Positions 9,201 to 14,626 of a stretch of DNA of 32,722 nt are shown piece after piece. The notes below the pieces were generated by a model. That model was not told the DNA's origin. It saw only the letters and a program-made list of their open reading frames with translations, and did not search any database. The position numbers and the translations under genes were made by a program. Within the stretch, counting starts at the first letter, position 1. Each line of letters starts with the position of its first letter. The DNA is taken from the NCBI GenBank assembly GCA_945983195.1, contig CAMFSS010000001.1:1-32722 (forward strand). Reading direction: 5' to 3'. Source of the DNA: an uncultured Prevotellaceae bacterium. GTDB taxonomy: Bacteria; Bacteroidota; Bacteroidia; Bacteroidales; Muribaculaceae.

Positions 9201-9468
9201 CTGGGACGAAACCATACGCCGCATGGTGACCACCACACGCTCAGCCATAACCGACCTTGCATACGACCTCATAGCCGAAGGCGACTACGACAAGGCACGC
9301 CGCGTGCTCACGCTGATGGACGAAAAGCTGCCGGCAAAGGCAGTGCCCTACTCGCTGCAACTCGGTATGCGCTACGCACAGATTCTCAGTGCACTTGCCG
9401 AGCGCACCGGCGAAAAGGCCGACAAGGAGAAAGCCATAAAGGTGGCAGAAGGCGAAGTGCTCCGCTAA
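6298..9468 (+). CDS. DUF2723 polytopic membrane protein (PMT-like glycosyltransferase fold), stopped early by TAA
   Basis: A very large membrane protein typical of Bacteroidetes. DUF2723 resembles protein O-mannosyltransferases, so a lipid-linked sugar transfer role is assumed but unproven. The start at ATG 6298 (MRKYKIINDSLGWLMF) is chosen because the first hydrophobic helix begins there and the promoter lies between it and the GTG at 6184. The diagnostic loop FWDCPEFISQGFKLEIGHPP is near residues 32-51. About a dozen membrane helices follow, then the second signature RERDYAYAGSFYAFAIW, then a soluble C-terminal part (WDDHDRSGRYPARDFG, TNGDNDTFPLWY). TAA at 9466-9468 ends the frame after 1056 residues, although homologous sequence (AEYVHYYQSLSPDLY) continues in the same frame to 9786. 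TAT to TAA would be one base change. Confidence 0.88.
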   Translation: MRKYKIINDSLGWLMFVVAAVTYLLTMEPTASFWDCPEFISQGFKLEIGHPPGNPIFMLAARFAINFTNDISHVALCVNAMSALLSAGTILLLFWTITHLVKRLVVADDAEGVSLTEMLVIFGSGVCGALVYTWSDTFWFSAVEAEVYAFSSFCTALVFWLILKWENRADEPHSDRWLVLIAYVIGVSVAVHLLNLLCIPAIVLVFYYKKFKNTDAKGSLLALLLSFGIIVLILYGLVPGFVEVAQDMELFFVNTLGLGFNSGVLIYTIMLFAVFIWSIYELYKQSSPTRIKVSFFLSIFLSGMLFIGDGFMIPAVLTVALIVYLYKYCNRIPARIFALTVMSIFVIFIGYSSYALILIRSNAQTPMDQNSPDNVFALGSYLNREQYGDRPLFYGQTFNAGVVYKDQGEGGMKPVKIEGKALYAKEVKREPSQPDRYKQIGTADKYVTSPEMDMLFPRMHSGAHAREYKEWIGMVGTTVNATTQLDKEGNVISTEPKVKPTFVENLQFFLDYQLNYMYWRYFMWNFVGRQNDIQGSGEITHGNWISGIPVIDNARLGDQSLLPSDLGEGNKGHNVFYMLPLLLGIIGLLWQAYAGKRGIEQFWVVFFLFFMTGIAIVIYLNQTPSQPRERDYAYAGSFYAFAIWVGMGVAGLWKLILAIAKKARKRDADARTSMAVAAVAAVVGLLVPLQMVSQTWDDHDRSGRYPARDFGMNYLSSVAENGIIFTNGDNDTFPLWYCQEVEGYRTDVRVVNLSYLTTDWYINQMRRPAYESAPLPMLANRLSFAYDERQYNYFIEPKEEEIPVLESLAQLYNDSIYKNNPWHLPQITHPCMYIPVDSAAVVAAGIVSPERANEIDSRIDCNMLADKYTAGEMAMSSSKVMTLDIIASSAAQGWKRPIYFAMTVPDRYYAGLSQYMECTGMAYQVVPIKNNVYAITGEIGTNTKRMYDNVMTKFRWAGLDADQNGERYWDETIRRMVTTTRSAITDLAYDLIAEGDYDKARRVLTLMDEKLPAKAVPYSLQLGMRYAQILSALAERTGEKADKEKAIKVAEGEVLR

Positions 9469-9477
9469 GCCGAGTAT

Positions 9478-9786
9478 GTGCACTACTACCAGTCGCTCAG
9501 CCCCGACCTCTACACACGCCTCGCCTATACCGACCACTACATCGACCAGCGATATTTCCTCGACCTGCTCCAATACTACAATGAGCTTGACGAGGCCGGA
9601 ACGGACAAACTTGTAGAAAAAGTGACAAAGATAGGCGTGAACATCGACCGCCTCTATGAGTTTGTGCGCGCACGGTCGCAGGCATCAGAGCCAGCCGCTG
9701 CACCAGCGACGGAGAGCGAAGATGCAGCCGATGAAGGGGAGGAAGACGCAGCCGACATCGACTGGTCGTCGGCTTTCGGCGAATAA
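9478..9786 (+). pseudogene. C-terminal tail of the DUF2723 protein, cut off by the TAA at 9466
   Basis: This continues the same frame after the TAA and encodes about 105 further residues, in phase from 9469. HYYQSLSPDLYTRLAYTDHY is a helical tail of the kind that closes DUF2723 proteins, followed by an acidic Ala/Glu/Asp-rich end (EDAADEGEEDAADIDW). The only early start is a GTG codon at 9478 with no clear ribosome binding site, so it is probably not expressed alone. With the stop restored to a sense codon the protein would be 1162 aa and would end 16 nt before the deacetylase start, normal spacing for an operon. Confidence 0.8.
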
Positions 9787-9802
9787 CACGATACAGTGTG
9801 GC

Positions 9803-10420
9803 ATGATAATAGAACAACCACCATTACTATTTAGAATACTGTTCTCCGAAACGGTGTGGCGAATACACCGCAAGCGGAGAACAGTATTTCTCACATTCGA
9901 CGACGGACCGATACCGAAAGTCACACCCTGGGTGCTCGACACCCTCGACCACTATGGGGTGAAAGCCACTTTCTTCCTCGTTGGCGACAATGTGCGCCGC
10001 CACCCCGAGCTGCTTGAGGAGATTCTGCACCGCGGGCACAGCGTGGGAAACCACACAATGAACCACTTGCAGAGCATCAAAGTGACCACGCGCACCTATC
10101 TGCGCAATGTGGCACTTGCCGACCGGCTCATAGGGTCACGGCTATTCCGTCCACCGCACGGACTGCTTCGCTGGGGCACAGCAAGGCTGCTGAAAAACCA
10201 CTTTTCGCTCATAATGTATGACTTGGTGACGCGCGACTACAACCAAAAGCTCACCGGCGAAGAGGTGCTCAACAATGTGAAGCGGTATGTGAGAAACGGG
10301 TCGATCATTGTGTGTCCCGACTCGGGTATAGGCGAGATAAAGCTGCACTCTGCGCGTGCGCATGCCATTGAGTGGCTGAAATACAAGGGCTATGAATTTG
10401 AGGCAATCCCCATGCAATAA
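9803..10420 (+). CDS. Polysaccharide deacetylase (NodB-type) with altered motif 5
   Basis: A 205-aa NodB-homology protein of carbohydrate esterase family 4 type, which removes N- or O-acetyl groups from glycans. ATG 9803 is chosen over longer upstream options because it begins 16 nt after the previous reading frame ends and matches the compact form of the family. Motifs: TFDDGP at 31-36 (catalytic base and metal-binding Asp), GNHTMNH at 82-88 (metal-binding His pair), FRPPHG at 115-120, and YDLVTRDYN at 139-147. The last motif, normally FHDS, reads CPDS at 171-174, so the His is replaced by Pro172 (CCC, 10316-10318). No signal peptide or membrane anchor is evident. It sits between DUF2723 and queG (9-nt gap), probably in one operon. 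Confidence 0.88.
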   Translation: MIIEQPPLLFRILFSETVWRIHRKRRTVFLTFDDGPIPKVTPWVLDTLDHYGVKATFFLVGDNVRRHPELLEEILHRGHSVGNHTMNHLQSIKVTTRTYLRNVALADRLIGSRLFRPPHGLLRWGTARLLKNHFSLIMYDLVTRDYNQKLTGEEVLNNVKRYVRNGSIIVCPDSGIGEIKLHSARAHAIEWLKYKGYEFEAIPMQ

Positions 10421-10429
10421 GCTACCATT

Positions 10430-11344
10430 ATGGATGACCACAAGGGCTTGATTCGCAATGAGGCACTCCGACTTGGCTTCGATGCCTGCGGCTTTGCCAA
10501 CGCCGAAACAGTAGATGCCGAGGCGCAGGAGCAATATGCACGCTGGCTTGCCGACGGCCGCAACGACTGCATGGACTATGCTTCGCGCTACTGCGACGTG
10601 CGCAGCGACCCGCGCCTGCTCCTACCCGGTGCGCAGACGGTGATTTCACTTGCCCTCGGCTACTATCCGGCAGTGCTTCAAGACCGCGAATCGCCACAAT
10701 TCTCATTCTATGCCTACGGACGCGACTACCACGAAGTGCTCCGCGAAAGGCTACACGCCCTTGCAAGCTACATTAAGGAACTGACAGGAGCCGATTCGCG
10801 CGCGTGCGTCGACACAGCCCCGATTCGTGAAAAATACTGGGCACAGCGTGCCGGAATAGGCTTCGTGGGGCGCAACAATCTGCTCATACTGCCCGGACGA
10901 GGCTCATTCTTCTTTCTTGGCGAACTTGTAACAACACTTGCAGTGAATCCCGACGAGCCATGCCGCCTCACCTGCGGCGACTGCCGGCGATGCGAAATAT
11001 ACTGCCCCGGCGGTGCACTGCGAGGCGGCACAGCACTCGATGCCTCGCGCTGCCTCTCATGCCAGCTTATCGAGAACCGCAGCGAAAACCTGCCTGAGTG
11101 GGTTGCCGAGCGTGCCGGACGGCGCGTGTACGGCTGCGACGCGTGCCAGCGATGCTGTCCGCACAACGCCTACGCCGAACCGACGAAAATCGACGATTTC
11201 GCCATCAAACCCGAACTGCAACACATCACACGCAACGACATTGCCACAATGACCGAGGAGCGTTTTCGCGCTATGTTCCGCCACAGCGCAGTGCACAGGC
11301 TGAAACTCGCCGGACTGAAGCGCAACCTAAGTGCAACTAAATGA
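10430..11344 (+). CDS. queG: Epoxyqueuosine reductase
   Basis: QueG reduces epoxyqueuosine to queuosine at the wobble base of tRNAs with GUN anticodons, using cobalamin and two 4Fe-4S clusters, in the cytoplasm. The 304-aa protein has the catalytic Asp128 in VDTAPIREK, the family signature RAGIGFVGRNNLLI at 140-153, and ferredoxin-type cysteines C182-x2-C185-x2-C188-x3-C192 plus C208, C236, C239 and C242/C243 (YGCDACQRCCPHN). It follows the deacetylase by 9 nt, so translational coupling is likely, with no shared pathway obvious. The tRNA-Tyr (GUA) in this window is a type of tRNA that carries queuosine. The gene ends 72 nt before the convergent frr gene. Confidence 0.95.
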   Translation: MDDHKGLIRNEALRLGFDACGFANAETVDAEAQEQYARWLADGRNDCMDYASRYCDVRSDPRLLLPGAQTVISLALGYYPAVLQDRESPQFSFYAYGRDYHEVLRERLHALASYIKELTGADSRACVDTAPIREKYWAQRAGIGFVGRNNLLILPGRGSFFFLGELVTTLAVNPDEPCRLTCGDCRRCEIYCPGGALRGGTALDASRCLSCQLIENRSENLPEWVAERAGRRVYGCDACQRCCPHNAYAEPTKIDDFAIKPELQHITRNDIATMTEERFRAMFRHSAVHRLKLAGLKRNLSATK

Positions 11345-11345
11345 C

Positions 11346-11374
11346 AAAGGGAGGGATTCGAATCCCCCCCCTTT
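11346..11374. terminator. Bidirectional terminator hairpin between queG and frr
   Basis: AAAGGG-A-GGGAT pairs with ATCCC-CC-CCCTTT around a TTCGA-type loop. This gives a strong GC stem flanked by A on one side and T on the other, as expected of a terminator working in both directions. It lies between the convergent queG (ends 11344) and frr (stop at 11416). The centre GGATTCGAATCC resembles a tRNA T arm, but no acceptor or anticodon partner is present. Confidence 0.5.
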
Positions 11375-11415
11375 ATCATAAACTCAAATCGGTCGTTAGA
11401 CCGTTATTTCTTTCC

Positions 11416-11976
11416 TTACACGGTGAGAATTTCCTTCTCTTTGGCAGCAAATACCTCCTCAATGCGCTTCATATAGCGGTCGTGGAGCTTCTGCACCTTA
11501 GCCTCAGCATCTTTCTCAACGTCCTCAGGCATACCGTCCTTAATGGCCTTCTTCAAGCCCTCAATGGCATCGCGACGTGCATTGCGCACCGATATTTTAG
11601 CCTGCTCAGCCTCATTCTTCGACTGCTTCACCAAAGCCTTTCGGCGCTCCTCGGTGAGAGGCGGAATAGAGATGCGGATGATTTCGCCATTGTTCTCGGG
11701 AGTAATGCCAAGCTCGGAATTGATGATAGCCTTCTCGATAACCTTAAACATTGATTTCTCCCACGGAGTGATGGTGATGGTGCGTGCATCGGGCACCGAC
11801 ACATTGGCTACGTTGCTGATAGGAGCTGCGCTGCCGTAGTAGTCAACGCGTATTCCGTCGAGAATCTTGGGATTTGCCTTACCGGCACGAATGTGGGCGA
11901 GAGCCTCATCGAGATACTCCACAGCCATTTCCATTTTCTCTTCGGCGGGATTGAGATAGTGATTAACGTCGTTCAT
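11416..11976 (-). CDS. frr: Ribosome recycling factor
   Basis: RRF, with EF-G, splits the post-termination ribosome so that subunits can be reused. The 186-aa length is normal. Family landmarks are the N-terminal helix (EEKMEMAVEYLDEALAHIRA), the segment GSAAPISNVANVSVPDARTI with TITPWEKSM in the hinge and head domain, IPPLTEERRKALVKQ, and the C-terminal helix RRDAIEGLKKAIKDGMPEDV. It lies 69 nt downstream of pyrH, the usual bacterial order. No promoter matching the consensus was found in the gap, so it probably depends on the pyrH promoter. Confidence 0.97.
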   Translation of the reverse strand: MNDVNHYLNPAEEKMEMAVEYLDEALAHIRAGKANPKILDGIRVDYYGSAAPISNVANVSVPDARTITITPWEKSMFKVIEKAIINSELGITPENNGEIIRISIPPLTEERRKALVKQSKNEAEQAKISVRNARRDAIEGLKKAIKDGMPEDVEKDAEAKVQKLHDRYMKRIEEVFAAKEKEILTV

Positions 11977-12045
11977 AATGGTTGCTTATTTGTTTTTTTG
12001 ATTATAAAATACTAAAAAAATGCGCCACGGTGGAGCAGAGATGAA

Positions 12046-12756
12046 TCAGTAGACGAGTGTACCTATATTCTCACCGCTGAGCACTTTCTCAAGATTGCCC
12101 TTGGTGTCCATGTCGAACACAATGATAGGCAATCCATTCTCCTTGCAGAGTGTGGTGGCAGTGAGGTCCATCACCTTCAGCCCGCGAGTGTATATTTCGT
12201 CGTAGCTGATTTCGGAGAACTTGGTGGCAGTGGGGTCCTTCTCAGGATCGGCAGTGTAGATTCCGTCGACGCGTGTGCCCTTGAGCATCACGTCGGCCTC
12301 AACCTCAATGCCGCGGAGGGCAGAACCGGTGTCGGTGGTAAAGAATGGGTTTCCGGTGCCTCCGGCAATGATAGCCACCTTGCCAGCCTTCATGGCGTCG
12401 ATAGCTTTCCACTTGCTATAGTGCTCGCCAATGGGGAACATATTGATTGCAGTGAACACCTGGGCAGCCTGTCCGTGAGCTTCGAGCGAAGAGCTGAGGG
12501 CAAGCGAATTGATAACGGTGGCGAGCATACCCATCTGGTCGCCCTTCACGCGGTCGACACCCTTTGCAGCACCGGCAAGTCCACGGAAAATGTTTCCTCC
12601 GCCAATGACAATTGCAACCTGCACGCCGCTCTCAGCGACAGCCTTAATCTGCTCGGCATAGTCGGCAACACGCTTAGCGTCGATACCATATCCCTGCTCA
12701 CCCATGAGCGATTCGCCGCTCAGTTTCAAGAGTATTCTTTTGTATTTTGTTCTCAT
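12046..12756 (-). CDS. pyrH: UMP kinase
   Basis: This hexameric amino-acid-kinase-fold enzyme phosphorylates UMP to UDP in pyrimidine synthesis. The 236-aa protein has the N-terminal RILLKLSGESL, the glycine loop IVIGGGNIFRG, DQMGMLATVINSLAL, GGTGNPFFTTDTGSALRGIE and YTADPEKDPTATKF. These are standard PyrH motifs and distinguish it from eukaryotic-type UMP/CMP kinases. It pairs with frr downstream. In many bacteria rpsB-tsf lies upstream, but here pyrH follows an intergenic region with a good promoter, so the pair forms its own transcription unit. Confidence 0.97.
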   Translation of the reverse strand: MRTKYKRILLKLSGESLMGEQGYGIDAKRVADYAEQIKAVAESGVQVAIVIGGGNIFRGLAGAAKGVDRVKGDQMGMLATVINSLALSSSLEAHGQAAQVFTAINMFPIGEHYSKWKAIDAMKAGKVAIIAGGTGNPFFTTDTGSALRGIEVEADVMLKGTRVDGIYTADPEKDPTATKFSEISYDEIYTRGLKVMDLTATTLCKENGLPIIVFDMDTKGNLEKVLSGENIGTLVY

Positions 12757-12802
12757 ATTCCGTAAAAATTTTTTCAGAAAAAAGGGATTTAACTAATAAT
12801 TG

Positions 12803-12834
12803 CAAATTTAAGATATTCACCCAAAGTCACCAAA
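12803..12834 (-). promoter_or_regulatory. pyrH-frr promoter
   Basis: On the minus strand TTTG (12834-12831), 20 nt and TAAATTTG (12810-12803) match the consensus fully. The start site would be near 12796, giving a leader of about 40 nt before ATG 12756. Confidence 0.75.
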
Positions 12835-12912
12835 TTTTTCACCACAATTTTTTCACAGTGCATCATTTCAATTAAGAATCGGTGCCAAATATAGTAAAGG
12901 AGGGGAATTTTT

Positions 12913-13165
12913 GATAAATTAGGCGGCGGCTCGGCAATGCAAAATTAAAAAACTGCGTTTTTTATTTGGCATTGCGCTCATTTGCACTAATTTTTAATAA
13001 ATTAGGCGGCGGCTCGGCAGTGCCAAATCAAAAAAACTGCGTTTTTTATTTGGCATTGCGCTCGCCTTGCACTAATTTTAGATAAATTGAGCTACATTCG
13101 GCAGAAACAAAAAGAAAATCGAATTTTCTTTTTGTTTCTGCGCTCATTTGCTGTAATTTTGCCAA
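12913..13165 (+). repeat. Three tandem ~84-bp units, each a long hairpin overlapping a promoter
   Basis: Three head-to-tail units (12913-12995, 12996-13080, 13081-13165; periods 83 and 85). Each begins (G/A)ATAAATT, has a GC-rich left flank ending TCGG, then a palindrome, then a right flank GCGCTC-x3-TTGC, then TAATTTT. Hairpins: 12935-12974 and 13018-13058 share similar A/T-rich arms and the loop CTGCG. The third (13102-13140) has a different sequence: perfect 17-bp arms CAGAAACAAAAAGAAAA / TTTTCTTTTTGTTTCTG around a 5-nt loop. In all three a TTTG in the right arm lies 19-20 nt before TAATTTT(T/A/G). Only the third keeps the final G of TAnnTTTG. A fourth single copy lies at 28801-28872. No ORF or transposase is associated. 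Confidence 0.85.
13131..13161 (+). promoter_or_regulatory. Promoter in the third repeat unit, for the SGNH-MBOAT operon
   Basis: TTTG at 13131-13134, 19 nt and TAATTTTG at 13154-13161 are a perfect consensus match. The -33 box is inside the right arm of the 17-bp palindrome at 13102-13140. The leader to ATG 13223 would be about 55 nt. The two upstream units carry weaker versions (TAATTTTT, TAATTTTA). Confidence 0.7.
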
Positions 13166-13222
13166 CCGATTGGTGGGGCGGGGCTTTTAGGCGTAACCGG
13201 ACTTGCCATATCGCTTGCTTTT

Positions 13223-13423
13223 ATGAACAATGACTACTTAAATAGGGTTTTATGGCTCGTGATTGCCACTATTGCCGTGCTTCTGGCAGCTTACTGTCTG
13301 CCTGACATGGAAATCGGTGGCACACAGCTCAGACGGGTAGACTTGCTTGCCGACTTAAGAGCCAATCCCGACGACGATGACGCGGTAATCGACTCGCTGC
13401 CGACGGCTGCCGTAGTCTACTAG
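13223..13423 (+). CDS. N-terminal membrane anchor of the SGNH hydrolase, cut off by in-frame stops
   Basis: This 66-codon frame encodes a short basic start, one membrane helix or uncleaved signal (RVLWLVIATIAVLLAAYCLP), and the segment IGGTQLRRVDLLADLR. In SGNH proteins paired with MBOAT acyltransferases such a segment directly precedes the hydrolase domain. It ends at TAG 13421-13423. The same frame has a second stop (TAA 13445-13447) and then resumes with NDTCKTGMTCIEHFS, which leads into the hydrolase. So this and the next entry look like one gene broken by two stops in a 25-nt stretch. A pair of compensating frameshifts would explain it, since a frame reading LVTRRNNKII is open between them. 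Confidence 0.7.
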   Translation: MNNDYLNRVLWLVIATIAVLLAAYCLPDMEIGGTQLRRVDLLADLRANPDDDDAVIDSLPTAAVVY

Positions 13424-13471
13424 TCACGCGTCGCAATAACAAAATAATATAACGACACCTGCAAGACCGGA

Positions 13472-14626
13472 ATGACGTGCATCGAGCATTTCAGCACCGA
13501 CGGCCGCGGCATGGAGCCTTTCTACGACGCTCTCGACCGCATTGCGTCACTGAACCGCCCGCTGCGCATCGCAGTGCTCGGCGACAGCTACATAGAGGGT
13601 GACATCATCACTGCCGACCTCCGCAATATGCTGCAAGACCGCTACGGCGGCTGCGGCGTGGGTTTTGTGCCTATGGCTTCGGAAATAGCCGGTTTCCGCC
13701 GCTCGGTGGTACACCGCTTCGGTGGCTGGAGCACGCACAACTCGGTGGGTGGCGGCAGCTACAACCGCAACTACGGCATAATATCGGGTCACTATTTCCA
13801 GCCCGACAGCGCGGCATGGACCCAACTCACCGGGCAGAGCCACCACTGCACGCGACTCGACACCTGCTACCGCTCATCGCTGCTGCTACTCTCGCCCGAC
13901 TCGGCACTCATCACCGCCTCAATCAACGGCGGACGGAGCAAACGGAGCTTTAACGTGGCTCCGTCAGACGAAATACAGTGCCTGACTGTTGCCGATACCA
14001 TTCACAGCATACGCTGGCGACCTGCACGCAGCACACACCGCACCATCTTCTATGGTGCCACAATGGAGGACACTCACGGCATAACCCTCGACAACTTCTC
14101 GCTTCGCAGCAGTCCCGGCTCGAACCTGGGATATCTGCACGACGATATGCTGCGCCGCCTGGACCGCGCACGCCACTACGACCTGGTGATTCTCGTGTAT
14201 GGACTCAACGTTGCCACCCCGAATGGCCGCAACTACGACTACTACCGCACAGGCATGAACAAAGCCATCGAGAAGCTGAAGGAGTGCATGCCCGGCACCG
14301 GATTCCTGCTTGTGAGCATAGGCGACCGCGACGAGCGAGTTGACGGCACGATGCGAACCATGCGCGGAGTGAAGAACCTTGTGCGCTACCAGCACACCAT
14401 TGCCGCCGAAAGCGGAATAGCTTTCTGGAATCTCTATGAAGCGATGGGCGGCGAAGGGAGCATCGCTGAAATGGTGAAGGCGCGCGAAGCCAACCTCGAC
14501 TACACCCACATCAACTTCAAGGGCGGCAAGAAGATTGCAAAACTGCTATTTGAGGCTATGGAATACGGAAAAGAGCAACGCGAACGCCGACGTGCGTTCT
14601 ATGCAGGAAAGGAGGTGACACCATGA
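13472..14626 (+). CDS. SGNH/GDSL-family hydrolase or acetyltransferase partner of the MBOAT protein
   Basis: SGNH proteins next to MBOAT acyltransferases usually complete transfer of acetyl groups onto extracytoplasmic polysaccharides (compare the roles of AlgJ/AlgX with AlgI). The nucleophile Ser39 lies in VLGDSYIEGD. The Asp/His pair lies in LDYTHINFKGG (D343, H346) near the C terminus. GGCGVGFVPM is typical of this Bacteroidetes subgroup. As read from ATG 13472 the protein has 384 aa and no export signal; the anchor is in the in-frame upstream fragment, so the intact protein would be about 467 aa. Its stop overlaps the MBOAT start (ATGA), indicating coupled translation. The exact polymer substrate is unknown. 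Confidence 0.82.
   Translation: MTCIEHFSTDGRGMEPFYDALDRIASLNRPLRIAVLGDSYIEGDIITADLRNMLQDRYGGCGVGFVPMASEIAGFRRSVVHRFGGWSTHNSVGGGSYNRNYGIISGHYFQPDSAAWTQLTGQSHHCTRLDTCYRSSLLLLSPDSALITASINGGRSKRSFNVAPSDEIQCLTVADTIHSIRWRPARSTHRTIFYGATMEDTHGITLDNFSLRSSPGSNLGYLHDDMLRRLDRARHYDLVILVYGLNVATPNGRNYDYYRTGMNKAIEKLKECMPGTGFLLVSIGDRDERVDGTMRTMRGVKNLVRYQHTIAAESGIAFWNLYEAMGGEGSIAEMVKAREANLDYTHINFKGGKKIAKLLFEAMEYGKEQRERRRAFYAGKEVTP
14608..14618 (+). promoter_or_regulatory. Unusually strong Shine-Dalgarno for the MBOAT gene
   Basis: AAAGGAGGTGA at 14608-14618 is almost fully complementary to the 16S rRNA tail. It lies 7 nt (from GGAGG) before ATG 14623, inside the last codons of the SGNH gene. Most Bacteroidetes genes, including those in this window, lack a recognisable Shine-Dalgarno, so this site supports the ATG and suggests boosted or re-initiated translation. 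Confidence 0.6.

Noticed and set aside
11341..11430. A tRNA gene or tRNA fragment suggested by GGATTCGAATCC
   Set aside because: The T-arm-like core has an extra A and an unpaired base. No matching 5' acceptor strand exists on either strand and no normal anticodon arm was found. The hairpin is better explained as a terminator between convergent genes.
12935..13140. Intrinsic terminators for pyrH or the upstream region
   Set aside because: The stems are A/T-rich, no gene ends nearby (pyrH points away), and each hairpin is followed by promoter boxes rather than a plain T run.
12913..13165. Invertible promoter (phase-variation switch)
   Set aside because: The inverted arms are separated by only 2-6 nt, so no promoter lies between them to be flipped, and no invertase gene is nearby.
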